64,000 nt of DNA from NCBI GenBank assembly GCA_964460115.1, contig CAYWPR010000017.1, positions 1 through 64,000 on the forward strand, written 5' to 3'. The notes below the pieces were generated by a model, which searched no databases, was not told the origin of the DNA, and worked only from the letters and a program-made list of their open reading frames with translations. The position numbers and the translations under genes were made by a program. Within the stretch, counting starts at the first letter, position 1, and every line of letters begins with the position of its first letter. Positions 56,165-64,000 of the stretch are shown here, piece by piece. This DNA is from JAEUJZ01 sp964460115. Its GTDB lineage: Bacteria > Myxococcota_A > Polyangia > Palsa-1104 > JAEUJZ01.

Positions 56165-58039
56165 CTAAGCGGGCAGCGAGAAGGCGGAGTTCGGAATGTC
56201 GAGGGCGCTGCGGTCTTCGCGAGATAGAATTTGCGCCTTTTGCGCGACGCCAGGCAGGATGTTGTGCACAAAGTACAAAGCGGTAAAATGCTTTCCGCGA
56301 TAAAAGTCGCGGTCGCGGTGTCCCTCGGGCAGCTCGGCGCTTTTGGCATCGGCAATGATCGCCTGATCAAGAAGCAGCCAACCAATGGTCAGCTCGGCCA
56401 TCATTTCCAAAAAGCGATTGGCATAAAGCGGAACCATCTCTAGCTGACCGCTGTAAAACCAATTGAGCAGCCGCATGGTCGCGCTTTGCAGCGCTTCTGC
56501 CGCGGCGCCCAGCGCCTTTACAGCCTCGCCGTAGGTGGCATGGCCGCTGTGCCTTTCGACAAAAGTCTGAATGTCCTTTTGGTAGGCCTGCAGAAACGCG
56601 CCGTTTTGCATCGGCATCTTGCGGCTGACCAGGTCCATGGCCTGAATGTGATTGGTCCCCTCGTAAATCGAGAAGATCTTGGCATCGCGGCAGTACTGCT
56701 CGATGCCGAAATCGGCCATATAGCCGGCGCCTCCCAGCGTTTGAATCGCCGTTTCACAGACGCGAAACGCCTGATCCGAGCTATACGCCTTGGCCACGGG
56801 CGTTAAAAGCTCGATCTGGCCCAAGTGATAGGCTTTTTCGCCGGCGCCCTCATGCTCGGCCAGCTCGACCATGTCGCGATGACGCGCAATTTTGGCAATA
56901 AGCGCGCGTATGCCTTCGACCCGCGCCCGCATGTCCAAAAGCATGCGTCGCACGTCGGCATGCTCAATAATTGGCACGCGCGGCGCCAGCGGATCCTTAA
57001 AGTGCTTGACCGACGGACCTTGCCGGCGTTCGTGTGCATAACGCACTGCGTTAAGATAGGCGGTTGAAGCCACTCCCAGCGACTGCACCGCCACGGCGAT
57101 GCGCGCCGCGTTCATCAATAAAAACATCTGGCGCATGCCGGCGTTTTCGCTGGCCGGTCCACCGACAAGCTCGCCGCGGCAGGTGCCGTTTTCGCCGAAG
57201 TTCAGCACGCACGTCGGCGAGGCATTGATGCCCATCTTGTGTTCAATACGGCCGACGCTGACGTCATTCGCTTCAAGCCGTTTCCCCTCGGCATCGATGC
57301 GGTACTTGGGAACGATGAACAGCGAAAGCCCCTTGGTTCCGGCCGGCGCCCCTTCGGTCCGCGCCAGTACCAAGTGAATGATGTTTTCGACGATGTCGTG
57401 ATCTCCGCACGAGATGAAAATCTTGGTTCCCGACAGCAAGTAGCTGCCGTCCGCCTGCTTGACCGCGCGTGTCCGCGCCGAACCTACGTCAGAGCCGGCG
57501 TGCGGCTCGGTCAGGCACATCGTGCCGCCCCATTGGCCGTTATAAAGCCGCGGCAAATACAGCGCTTTTTGCTCGGCGGTGCCAAACTGCTGAATGACCT
57601 CCGCTGCCCCCGAGGCGAGCCCCGGGTACATGGTAAAAGCGGTGTTGGCGGCGGTCAGCATTTCTTCGACCGCTACCGCTAGTAGCGTCGGCGCGCCTAG
57701 GCCTCCCCATTCCGGACTGACCGACGTCGTGCGCAGGCCAGTGTCATAGATTTTCTGCCAGGCTTCGGCAAAGCCGGCCGGGGCCTGCACTGCGCCGTTT
57801 ACCAGGCGACAACCCTCGGCGTCGCCGCTTGTATTCAGCGGCCCGAGCACTTCCGCGGCGAACTTATACGCCTCGGTCAAAACCATGCGCGCGCCGTTTT
57901 CATCGAAGCTGCGCTTAAATAGTGAGGTATTCAGCAGATCCGTCAGACCGAATTGCTCGAAAAGGACAAATTGCAACTCACGAAGATCCGCTAGAAAAAA
58001 ATTTACTGCTTGTGCCTGCGTCTGTGATTGAGCCGTCAT
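56165..58039 (-). CDS. Acyl-CoA dehydrogenase, long FadE5/DmdC-like type
   Basis: The 624-residue flavoenzyme oxidises an acyl-CoA to its 2-enoyl-CoA. The N-terminus and length match the long group with an extra C-terminal helical domain (about 460-600), as in FadE5 and 3-methylmercaptopropionyl-CoA dehydrogenase-like proteins. Flavin and substrate motifs are MCLTEPHAGSDVGSA, LSGTKIFISCGDHD and the catalytic Glu in FSIYEGTNHIQ. GGAGG 5 bp before the ATG supports the start. It is divergent from the second dehydrogenase across 171 bp containing a strong palindrome. Substrate chain length cannot be read from the sequence. Confidence 0.9.
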   Translation of the reverse strand: MTAQSQTQAQAVNFFLADLRELQFVLFEQFGLTDLLNTSLFKRSFDENGARMVLTEAYKFAAEVLGPLNTSGDAEGCRLVNGAVQAPAGFAEAWQKIYDTGLRTTSVSPEWGGLGAPTLLAVAVEEMLTAANTAFTMYPGLASGAAEVIQQFGTAEQKALYLPRLYNGQWGGTMCLTEPHAGSDVGSARTRAVKQADGSYLLSGTKIFISCGDHDIVENIIHLVLARTEGAPAGTKGLSLFIVPKYRIDAEGKRLEANDVSVGRIEHKMGINASPTCVLNFGENGTCRGELVGGPASENAGMRQMFLLMNAARIAVAVQSLGVASTAYLNAVRYAHERRQGPSVKHFKDPLAPRVPIIEHADVRRMLLDMRARVEGIRALIAKIARHRDMVELAEHEGAGEKAYHLGQIELLTPVAKAYSSDQAFRVCETAIQTLGGAGYMADFGIEQYCRDAKIFSIYEGTNHIQAMDLVSRKMPMQNGAFLQAYQKDIQTFVERHSGHATYGEAVKALGAAAEALQSATMRLLNWFYSGQLEMVPLYANRFLEMMAELTIGWLLLDQAIIADAKSAELPEGHRDRDFYRGKHFTALYFVHNILPGVAQKAQILSREDRSALDIPNSAFSLPA

Positions 58040-58052
58040 GGATCCTCCGAAA

Positions 58053-58080
58053 ACTAGATATCTGAACTATCTAGTCAGAT
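58053..58080. promoter_or_regulatory. Nested palindromic operator between divergent acyl-CoA dehydrogenase genes
   Basis: A perfect inverted repeat ACTAGATA / TATCTAGT (58053-58060 and 58068-58075, 7-nt spacer) overlaps a second, ATCTGA / TCAGAT (58060-58065 and 58075-58080). It lies 14 bp upstream of one dehydrogenase start and about 130 bp before the other. The symmetry is typical of TetR/FadR-class operators. Confidence 0.65.
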
Positions 58081-58210
58081 ACCCTCACTATCCAATTGCC
58101 GCAGCGCGTTGTCAATGCCGATCCCGAGCCGAAATGTAGCCGCCGCGACGCAAAGCTTGCTGCGGCCGACATCTTCTGGCAAGGTCCGATGGGAGAAGGA
58201 ACGATCGAGA

Positions 58211-59362
58211 ATGGATCTGCAACTCACAGATGAGCAACAAATGGCCAAGAAGGTGGCCGCCGAGTTCGCCAAGAACGAAGTGCTGCCCCTGGCCGCCGAG
58301 CTAGATCGGGCGCATCGCCATCCGCGTGAACTTGTGGCGCGCATGGCGGAACTCGGATTTCTTGGTGTCGCCATTCCCGAAAAATACGGCGGCGCTGGCC
58401 TGGATACCGTCGCTTACGCTCTGATTCTGGAAGAGATCTCGCGGGCCTGCGCTTCGACCGGCGTCATCATGAGCGTGAACAACTCCCTGGTTTGCGATCC
58501 GCTGTACAAGTTCGCCAGCGAGGAGCAAAAACAAAAATGGCTGGTGCCGCTGGCCTCTGGGCAATTGCTCGGCTGCTTTGCGCTTAGCGAGCCCGAAGCC
58601 GGTTCCGATGCGGCGGCGCAAAAAACCATCGCCCGGCCCGAAGGCGATGGCTTTGTGATAAACGGCGTCAAAAATTGGATCACAAACGGCCCCGTCGCCG
58701 ACGTTTGCATCTTGTTTTGCATGGCCAATCCTCCGGGGCGCGAAGCCGGGCACAAAGCGATCACGGCGTTTATCCTGCCCATGAAGGAAAAAGGCGTGCG
58801 CACCGGGCCGCCCGACAAAAAACTCGGCATTCGCGCTTCGCAGTCCTGTCAGATCTTTTTGGATGACGTGTACCTTTCGCGCGAGCATTTGCTGGGCCAG
58901 GTGGGCCAAGGCTTCAAGGTCGCCATGCACACCCTGGACGGCGGTCGCATCGGCATCGCCGCGCAAGCCATCGGCATTGGGCGTGCCGCCTTCGAGGATG
59001 CCGGCCGCTACGCCTTAGACCGTCAGACCTTTGGTCAGCCCATCGCCAATCATCAGTCGATTTCGTGGAAGCTCGCCGACATGGCGACAGAGATTGACGC
59101 GGCGCGTTTATTGACGCTGCGGGCCGCGGTGCTCAAAGATAAGGGCGTTCGTCACAGCAAAGAATCGGCGATGGCCAAGCTATTTGCCTCGGAAGCCTGC
59201 AACCGCGCCGCCAAAGAAGGGGTGCAGATTTTCGGTGGCAATGGCTACGTCGAGGATTTTCCCGCTGAACGCCACTTTCGCGATGCCAAGATCACCGAGA
59301 TTTACGAAGGCACTAGCGAAATTCAGCGTTTGGTCATTGCCGGCGCCATTTTGAAAGAATAG
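58211..59362 (+). CDS. Acyl-CoA dehydrogenase, short-chain type
   Basis: The 383-residue protein is a medium-length acyl-CoA dehydrogenase with LTDEQQMAKKVAAEFAKNEV, the flavin segment FALSEPEAGSDAAA, NGVKNWITNGPVAD and a catalytic-site region ending TEIYEGTSEIQRLVIA. It most resembles short-chain/butyryl-CoA dehydrogenases. A longer frame runs upstream to 58109, but ATG 58211 with GAAGGA upstream fits the family N-terminus. The next gene, an AgmX-domain lipoprotein, starts 28 bp after its stop. Confidence 0.9.
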   Translation: MDLQLTDEQQMAKKVAAEFAKNEVLPLAAELDRAHRHPRELVARMAELGFLGVAIPEKYGGAGLDTVAYALILEEISRACASTGVIMSVNNSLVCDPLYKFASEEQKQKWLVPLASGQLLGCFALSEPEAGSDAAAQKTIARPEGDGFVINGVKNWITNGPVADVCILFCMANPPGREAGHKAITAFILPMKEKGVRTGPPDKKLGIRASQSCQIFLDDVYLSREHLLGQVGQGFKVAMHTLDGGRIGIAAQAIGIGRAAFEDAGRYALDRQTFGQPIANHQSISWKLADMATEIDAARLLTLRAAVLKDKGVRHSKESAMAKLFASEACNRAAKEGVQIFGGNGYVEDFPAERHFRDAKITEIYEGTSEIQRLVIAGAILKE

Positions 59363-59390
59363 TTGGGTTTTTCGCCCAAGGAGGTGTTCG

Positions 59391-59852
59391 ATGCAAAAAG
59401 TAGCCATGTGGAGAAGCGGTTTGTTGCTCTTGTGGCTGGGGGGGACTTTGAGCGGTTGCGCCGAAGAGCCCAAGCAGGTGCGTCCGACGCCGCGCCCTTA
59501 TCAGGCCGCGCCGCAGACGTCGACTGACACTCCGACCGTTGAGAACACCGAAGAACGCGGCGCCGAAATTCGTCGGGTGTGCAATCGCAAGGCCCAGACC
59601 AGTAGCGATTTGTCGCGCTGCTGGATGGCCGAATCCGAACGCCGCAACGCCAAGAAATTCGAGGCCGAGCTCAAGCTCAGCCTGCTAGTCTCGCCCGAGG
59701 GACGGGCGCAGGAAGTCACGGTCATCAACAGCAATGCGGACTATAAGGACCTGGAAGCCTGCATCGTTGATATCGTCAAAAGCTGGGATTTTCCGTCCGG
59801 ACAAACCGTGGCGCCAGCGCAGTGCAATTTCCTGTTGCGGCCACTTATGTGA
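59391..59852 (+). CDS. Short lipoprotein with AgmX/PglI-type domain
   Basis: The 153-residue protein has a lipoprotein signal (LLLLWLGGTLSGC) and then a single domain (about 55-150) with paired cysteines (RRVCNRK, DLSRCWM and LEACIVDIVKSWDFP), the AgmX/PglI C-terminal pattern. The ribosome site AAGGAGGT is near perfect. Its stop overlaps the next start (TGATG), so the two AgmX-domain genes are coupled. Their position inside an acyl-CoA dehydrogenase cluster is unexplained. Confidence 0.75.
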   Translation: MQKVAMWRSGLLLLWLGGTLSGCAEEPKQVRPTPRPYQAAPQTSTDTPTVENTEERGAEIRRVCNRKAQTSSDLSRCWMAESERRNAKKFEAELKLSLLVSPEGRAQEVTVINSNADYKDLEACIVDIVKSWDFPSGQTVAPAQCNFLLRPLM

Positions 59853-60580
59853 TGAAAAGTCCCTTGGCAATGCGTTGGCTGAGAATTTGGTTGCTGGCGG
59901 TGCCGGCTTTAAGCTGGGCCCAAAAAGCCCCGCCCAAGGACAATGCACCGACGCCAGCTTCGGCGGCTGAAAGCATGCGCGTGGAAAGTAACCTCGGCGA
60001 GATGGACGCGGCCCAGGTCGAGCGTGTATTTCGCCAAAGCCAGGCCGACCTGCGTCGCTGTTACGACGACGCGGCCAAGACCCAGCATTACCTGGGCGGA
60101 CGCATGCAGCTAAAAGTTCAAGTGCCGCCAAGCGGCCAGCCGCGCGCCGTCAGCGTCGTTGAATCCACCCTGGGCAGCCTCGATGTCGAACGCTGCGTCG
60201 TGGGTCTCATCGAAAAAATGCGTTTTCCGCCTCCCAAAGGCGGCGAGGGTGAGCTGACCTATCCATTTGAATGCGCCAGCCGCACCCCCGTGGGCAATTG
60301 GCCAAGCGCGCGCATTGCCGAGGCCATTGAAAAAAAGCGCAGCGCTTTGCGCGCTTGTACAAAATCAAAGTCGACCAAAGCCAAATCGGCCGGCGCGGCG
60401 GCATTTGCCGCCACGCTGTACATCGGCCCCGGCGGCAAAGCGACTTCGGTCGGATTTTCCGCCGATGCACCGCTGGACGAAAAATTGACCCGCTGCGTCG
60501 CCAAGCACCTGCTTTCGGTGCAATATGACGACCCGCTCGGACAGATGGTCAAGGTCCGCTACGATTTTAAGGGGCTGTGA
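59852..60580 (+). CDS. Secreted protein with tandem AgmX/PglI-type domains
   Basis: The 242-residue product starts MKSPLAMRWLRIWLLAVPAL, a signal peptide ending near SWAQ. It then has two AgmX/PglI-like units: residues about 45-140 (ERVFRQSQADLRRCYDDA, LKVQVPPSGQPRAVSV, VERCVVGLIEKMRFPPP) and 150-240 (RSALRACTKSKS, YIGPGGKATSVGFSADAPL, LTRCVAKHLLSVQY). The TGATG start junction with the previous gene indicates coupling. Function is unknown; a periplasmic binding or envelope-assembly role is possible. Confidence 0.75.
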   Translation: MKSPLAMRWLRIWLLAVPALSWAQKAPPKDNAPTPASAAESMRVESNLGEMDAAQVERVFRQSQADLRRCYDDAAKTQHYLGGRMQLKVQVPPSGQPRAVSVVESTLGSLDVERCVVGLIEKMRFPPPKGGEGELTYPFECASRTPVGNWPSARIAEAIEKKRSALRACTKSKSTKAKSAGAAAFAATLYIGPGGKATSVGFSADAPLDEKLTRCVAKHLLSVQYDDPLGQMVKVRYDFKGL

Positions 60581-60587
60581 GGACAGA

Positions 60588-61793
60588 GTGAACTTCGAAC
60601 TTAGCGAAGAACAGCGCCTCATCGTAAATGCAGCACGTCAATTTGCCACCGCTGTACTTTTTGACGCCGCCGCCGAGCGCGATCGCCACGGCACCTTTCC
60701 GGAAAACGAGCTGCGCCAGCTTGGCAGTCTCGGTTTGCTTGGCGTCAACGTGCAGGAAGCTTATGGCGGCTCGCAGGCTGGCGCGCTGGCTTATGCTCTG
60801 GCCGTAAGCGAAATCGCCGCGGCTGATGCCTCGGTCGCGGTGGCCATGGCGGTCACCAACATGGTCGCCGAAGTCATTGCGGCCTACGGCACCGAGGCGC
60901 AAAAACAAGCCTACATCCCCAAACTGTGCTCGGGGGAAGCGCTGTGTGGCGCTTTTGCCTTGTCCGAGCCGCAATCCGGTTCGGACGCCGCTTCGCTGCG
61001 GACGCTGGCCACGCGCGTCGCCGGCGGCTATAGGCTGGACGGCAGCAAGCTGTGGATTACCTCTGGCGATCGCGCCGGCGTGATTGTCGTCTGGGCGCGC
61101 ACAGATGGCGGCGCCGGTTTGAAATCAAGCGGCGCTGCACCGGCCAAACCCGCCGCCGGCATCAGCGCCTTTTTGGTCGAGCGCGGCACGCCCGGCCTTT
61201 TGGCCGGCCGGCCAGAGCACAAATTGGGCCTGCACGGCTCTTCCACCGTGCCTTTGACCCTGGACGCTTGCCTTGTGCCGCAAAGTGCGCGGCTTGGCAA
61301 TGAAGGCGACGGTTTTCGCATCGCCATGACGGCCTTAGACGGCGGGCGCATCGGCATTTCGGCGCAAGCTGTAGGCGTGGCCCAAGCCGCTTTGAACGCG
61401 GCGCTGGCCTATGCCAAAGAGCGGCGCCAGTTCGGGCAAGCCATCGCCGACTTTCAGGCCATAAGAAACATGCTGGCCGATGCCAGCACTCAGCTTGATG
61501 CGGCCCGGCTTTTGTGTCTGCGGGCGGCGTTTCTCAAAGAGCGCGGTCAGCCGTTCACGCAGGCCGCGGCCATGGCCAAGCTATATGCTTCGGAAATGGC
61601 CGGTCGCGTCTGCGACATGGCTTTGCAGGTGCATGGCGGTTACGGCTATACCCAGGAATTTCCGGTAGAACGTTATCTGCGCGACGTCCGCGTTCAGCGC
61701 ATCTATGAAGGCACAAGCGAAGTGCAGCGCCTGGTCATCGCGCGCATGGTCATCAAACAACTAGGGGAGTTTTCTACGTATGCCAGCCACTGA
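60588..61793 (+). CDS. Acyl-CoA dehydrogenase
   Basis: The 401-residue enzyme starts at a GTG (60588) 5 bp after GAGG, giving VNFELSEEQRLIVNAARQFA. Motifs include FALSEPQSGSDAAS, LDGSKLWITSGDRAG and the C-terminal RIYEGTSEVQRLVIARMVI with the catalytic Glu. Sequence and length fit short/branched-chain acyl-CoA dehydrogenases. A 27-residue Ala/Pro insertion (SSGAAPAKPAAG region) sits before the ISAFLVERG strand. It overlaps the cobalamin-domain gene by 14 bp. Confidence 0.9.
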   Translation: MNFELSEEQRLIVNAARQFATAVLFDAAAERDRHGTFPENELRQLGSLGLLGVNVQEAYGGSQAGALAYALAVSEIAAADASVAVAMAVTNMVAEVIAAYGTEAQKQAYIPKLCSGEALCGAFALSEPQSGSDAASLRTLATRVAGGYRLDGSKLWITSGDRAGVIVVWARTDGGAGLKSSGAAPAKPAAGISAFLVERGTPGLLAGRPEHKLGLHGSSTVPLTLDACLVPQSARLGNEGDGFRIAMTALDGGRIGISAQAVGVAQAALNAALAYAKERRQFGQAIADFQAIRNMLADASTQLDAARLLCLRAAFLKERGQPFTQAAAMAKLYASEMAGRVCDMALQVHGGYGYTQEFPVERYLRDVRVQRIYEGTSEVQRLVIARMVIKQLGEFSTYASH

Positions 61794-62259
61794 AGGGCCC
61801 ATATCCAGCGCCGCAATCGACAACCCGTCGAAAGCAAGCGGCGCCGCCAAGCTCCGCATTCTCATCGCCAAGCCGGGTCTTGATGGCCATGACCGCGGCG
61901 CCAAGGTCGTGGCGCGGGCGCTTTCTGATGCCGGATACGAGGTGATTTACACCGGTCTGCATCAGACTTCTGAAATGATTGCCGCCACCGCCGTGCAGGA
62001 AGCGGTGGACGCCGTCGGCCTTTCCATTATGTCTGGCGCCCACATGACTTTGTTTCCGGCGGTGATTTCTGCGCTGCGGCAGCGCGGCATCGGCGATGTC
62101 GTGGTGTTTGGCGGCGGCATCATTCCCGAAGATGACGAAATCGCGCTGCGCCAGGCCGGCGTGGCAGCGATTTTCAAACCGGGCACTGCGACGCGCGAAA
62201 TCGTCGATTTCATCGAAAGCGTCGTTCGCCCGCACGCCGAAGCCAGCCGTCTCGCCTGA
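61780..62259 (+). CDS. Stand-alone adenosylcobalamin-binding domain (mutase small subunit type)
   Basis: The 159-residue protein is a methylmalonyl-CoA mutase C-terminal-type B12-binding domain: DGHDRGAK contains DxHxxG with the cobalt-ligating His37, followed by VGLSIMSGAHMTL and VVVFGGGIIPEDD. On its own it must pair with a separate catalytic subunit (two-subunit methylmalonyl-CoA, isobutyryl-CoA or 2-hydroxyisobutyryl-CoA mutases are known), which is not in this window. It overlaps one dehydrogenase gene and precedes another, suggesting branched-chain or propionyl-CoA metabolism. Confidence 0.88.
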   Translation: MPATEGPISSAAIDNPSKASGAAKLRILIAKPGLDGHDRGAKVVARALSDAGYEVIYTGLHQTSEMIAATAVQEAVDAVGLSIMSGAHMTLFPAVISALRQRGIGDVVVFGGGIIPEDDEIALRQAGVAAIFKPGTATREIVDFIESVVRPHAEASRLA

Positions 62260-62290
62260 GCCGGTTCGATGAAGTCGCAAGGATGATTCG

Positions 62291-63469
62291 ATGATCGATT
62301 TTGAGCTGAACGAAGAACAGCGCGTTTTGCAAAAGATGGTGCGCGAATTCGCCGCCGCCGAGGTCGCCCCTCACAGCAAAACCTGGGACGACGAAGAACG
62401 TTTTCCGCATGAGCTTATCCCCAAGCTTGGGGCCTTGGGCCTTTTGGGGATGTCCGTGCCAGAGCGCTACGGCGGCAGCGAGATGCCGATGCAGTCCATC
62501 GCTCTAGTCGTCGAAGAGCTGGCCAAAGTCGATGGCTCGGTGGCGATTACTGTGGCTTCGCACAACGGGCTGTGCACGGGCCACATCGTTCACTTTGGCT
62601 CCGAAGAGCAAAAGCAAAAGTATCTGCCTGATTTGGCTTCCGGCCGCAAACTTGGCGCCTGGGGCTTGACCGAGCCGGGCTCGGGCTCTGACGCTGCCGG
62701 AGCAGCCACCCGCGCGGCTTTGCACAGCGATGGAAGCTGGGTGCTAAACGGCCAAAAGACGTTTATCACCCAAGGCTCGGTGGGCGGCGTCTTTGTTGTT
62801 TTGGCCGTCACCACGCCCGCCAAAAAGCAGCACGGAATCACCGCTTTTATAGTCGACAAAGGCACCGCCGGTTTTCGCTCGGGCCGAGTTTTGGAAAAAA
62901 TGGGCCTGCATGCCTCGGACACCGCCGAGCTGATTCTCGAAGACGTCAAACTGTCCGACGCGCAGCGTCTTGGCGCCATTGATCACGGCTTTATCGACAC
63001 CTTGCACATTTTAGACCGCGGTCGCATCACCATCGGCGCCATGGCCCTGGGGCTTGGCACCGGCGCCTACGAAGCCGCGGTGCGCTATGCCAAAGAGCGT
63101 CGGCAATTTGGCAAGCCGCTGGCCGATTTTCAGGCGATTTCCGGCATGCTGGCGTCTTCCGCGACCGAGCTTGATGCCGCCCGCCTGCTTTTGCGCCGCG
63201 CCGCCTGGATGTGCGATGAAGGACAGCCCTTTGGCTTGGCGGCGTCGATGGCCAAGCTGTACGCGGCGCAAGCCGCCATGCGCGCTTGCGATCGCGCCGT
63301 GCAGATTCACGGCGGCTACGGCTACACCCGTGAATATCCCGTCGAACGGGCCATGCGCGACGCCAAGCTTTGCGAGATCGGCGAAGGCACCAATGAAATT
63401 CAGCGTCTGGTGATTGGCCGCCACTTGCTAGGGCGCGGCGAGCTTTATGTAAGCGGCGTAACCGGCTGA
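62291..63469 (+). CDS. Acyl-CoA dehydrogenase, butyryl/short-chain type
   Basis: The 392-residue dehydrogenase begins MIDFELNEEQRVLQKMVREF and contains WGLTEPGSGSDAAGA, LNGQKTFITQGSVGG and the catalytic region CEIGEGTNEIQRLVIGRHLL, where Gly replaces the Tyr of the usual YEGT motif. It is most like short-chain/butyryl-CoA dehydrogenases. AAGGA precedes the ATG. It follows the cobalamin-binding gene by 31 bp and precedes the DUF58 gene. Confidence 0.9.
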   Translation: MIDFELNEEQRVLQKMVREFAAAEVAPHSKTWDDEERFPHELIPKLGALGLLGMSVPERYGGSEMPMQSIALVVEELAKVDGSVAITVASHNGLCTGHIVHFGSEEQKQKYLPDLASGRKLGAWGLTEPGSGSDAAGAATRAALHSDGSWVLNGQKTFITQGSVGGVFVVLAVTTPAKKQHGITAFIVDKGTAGFRSGRVLEKMGLHASDTAELILEDVKLSDAQRLGAIDHGFIDTLHILDRGRITIGAMALGLGTGAYEAAVRYAKERRQFGKPLADFQAISGMLASSATELDAARLLLRRAAWMCDEGQPFGLAASMAKLYAAQAAMRACDRAVQIHGGYGYTREYPVERAMRDAKLCEIGEGTNEIQRLVIGRHLLGRGELYVSGVTG

Positions 63470-63479
63470 AATTTGCGCC

Positions 63480-64000
63480 ATGAATTCGCAGCTCCTCGAT
63501 CTACCGGTGCTTTTGCGGCTGCAAAATTTGCAGCTTCTCGCCCGCGTTATTGCCGAGGGAGCTTTGTCCGGCCTACACCGCTCGGCGCATCATGGCGCTT
63601 CCGTCGAATTTGCCGAACACAAAGAATACGCGCCCGGCGACGAGCTACGCCACATCGATTGGCGGGCCTACGGCCGCATCGACAAGTACTACGTCAAGCG
63701 TTTCGAAGAAGAAACCGAGCTGCGCGGCTATCTTTTGGTCGATGTTTCCGGTTCCATGGGCTATGGCCGCGAAGGGCAGGTCAGCAAGCTCGAATATGCC
63801 AAGCTGCTTGCCGCGGCGCTTGGATATTTGCGGCTGCGCCAAAATGACCCGACAGGTCTTTTGCTGTACGGAGAAAACGCCGAGCAGTTCGTGCCGCCGC
63901 ACGGCGGTGCCGCTCATCTCAGCGATATCTGTCAGGCGCTAGAGCAGGTTCGCGCGCAAGGCCGTACCGCCCTTCCCGATGGTTTGGCCTATCTTTCCGA
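63480..64000 (+). CDS. DUF58 protein, partial at window end
   Basis: The first 173 residues are visible. The DUF58 core (FAEHKEYAPGDELRHIDWRA and DKYYVKRFEEETEL) runs into a von Willebrand-type MIDAS-like segment VDVSGSMGYGREG. DUF58 proteins usually sit with MoxR AAA+ ATPases and VWA proteins and take part in protein assembly or metal insertion. Here the MoxR partner would lie beyond the window. The ATG follows the dehydrogenase stop by 10 bp. Confidence 0.85.
   Translation, partial: MNSQLLDLPVLLRLQNLQLLARVIAEGALSGLHRSAHHGASVEFAEHKEYAPGDELRHIDWRAYGRIDKYYVKRFEEETELRGYLLVDVSGSMGYGREGQVSKLEYAKLLAAALGYLRLRQNDPTGLLLYGENAEQFVPPHGGAAHLSDICQALEQVRAQGRTALPDGLAYLS

Overview
The window reads as chromosome from a deltaproteobacterial, most likely Myxococcota-type, bacterium with moderate GC. 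That placement is inferred from family content: several proteins with the AgmX/PglI-type C-terminal domain, a probable MYXO-CTERM tail, an MXAN_5187-type sensor protein, Pkn-like serine/threonine kinases, many short lipoproteins and thrombospondin type-3 repeat outer-membrane proteins. Genes are tightly packed on both strands, often with ATGA or TGATG stop/start overlaps. I found no rRNA, tRNA, CRISPR array or intact insertion sequence.

Layout. 1-2.7 kb (minus): an RsbR-like STAS protein, a proline-rich AgmX-domain protein and a serine/threonine kinase that stops inside its catalytic loop. 2.9-7.1 kb (plus): a translationally coupled NAD salvage operon (nicotinamidase, nicotinate phosphoribosyltransferase, glutamine-dependent NAD synthetase). 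7.2-19.7 kb: an amidase plus M23-like cell-wall enzyme, a kinase with a TPR-like tail, HtpG, MgtE, two divergent thrombospondin-repeat surface proteins, a polytopic membrane protein and an RlpA-like protein. 19.8-27.0 kb (minus): a run of seven genes (homocysteine methyltransferase-like, SAM methyltransferase, RNase HII, cupin, lipoprotein, TPR protein, Pro/Ala-rich membrane protein). 27.2-36.9 kb: an RlmI-like methyltransferase, a DnaJ-like protein and ClpB, a secreted hydrolase, an Ogt plus Ada-AlkA alkylation-repair pair, and a 179-bp inverted-repeat element. 37-52.3 kb: mostly lineage-specific proteins of unknown function with glutaredoxin, RsfS, ValS, a long-chain acyl-CoA synthetase and CorA.

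52.5-56.1 kb is the accessory part. A seven-repeat propeller-type lipoprotein gene has a decayed eighth repeat. It is followed by a dead serine-recombinase fragment carrying a CAAAT microsatellite, then an intact two-gene unit encoding an ABC/OLD-type ATPase and a TOPRIM-like DUF3226 protein, a cluster of GACGTC palindromes, and a 39-codon kinase remnant. Both flanking host genes are broken toward the two-gene unit, which looks like an acquired, defence-type cassette. The CTT-TTG leucine pair so common in the rest of the window is absent from it.

56.2-64 kb: four acyl-CoA dehydrogenases, one divergent from the others across a strong nested palindrome, with a stand-alone cobalamin-binding domain, two AgmX-domain proteins and the start of a DUF58 protein. 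This points to fatty-acid or branched-chain acyl-CoA catabolism, which fits the acyl-CoA synthetase a few kilobases upstream.
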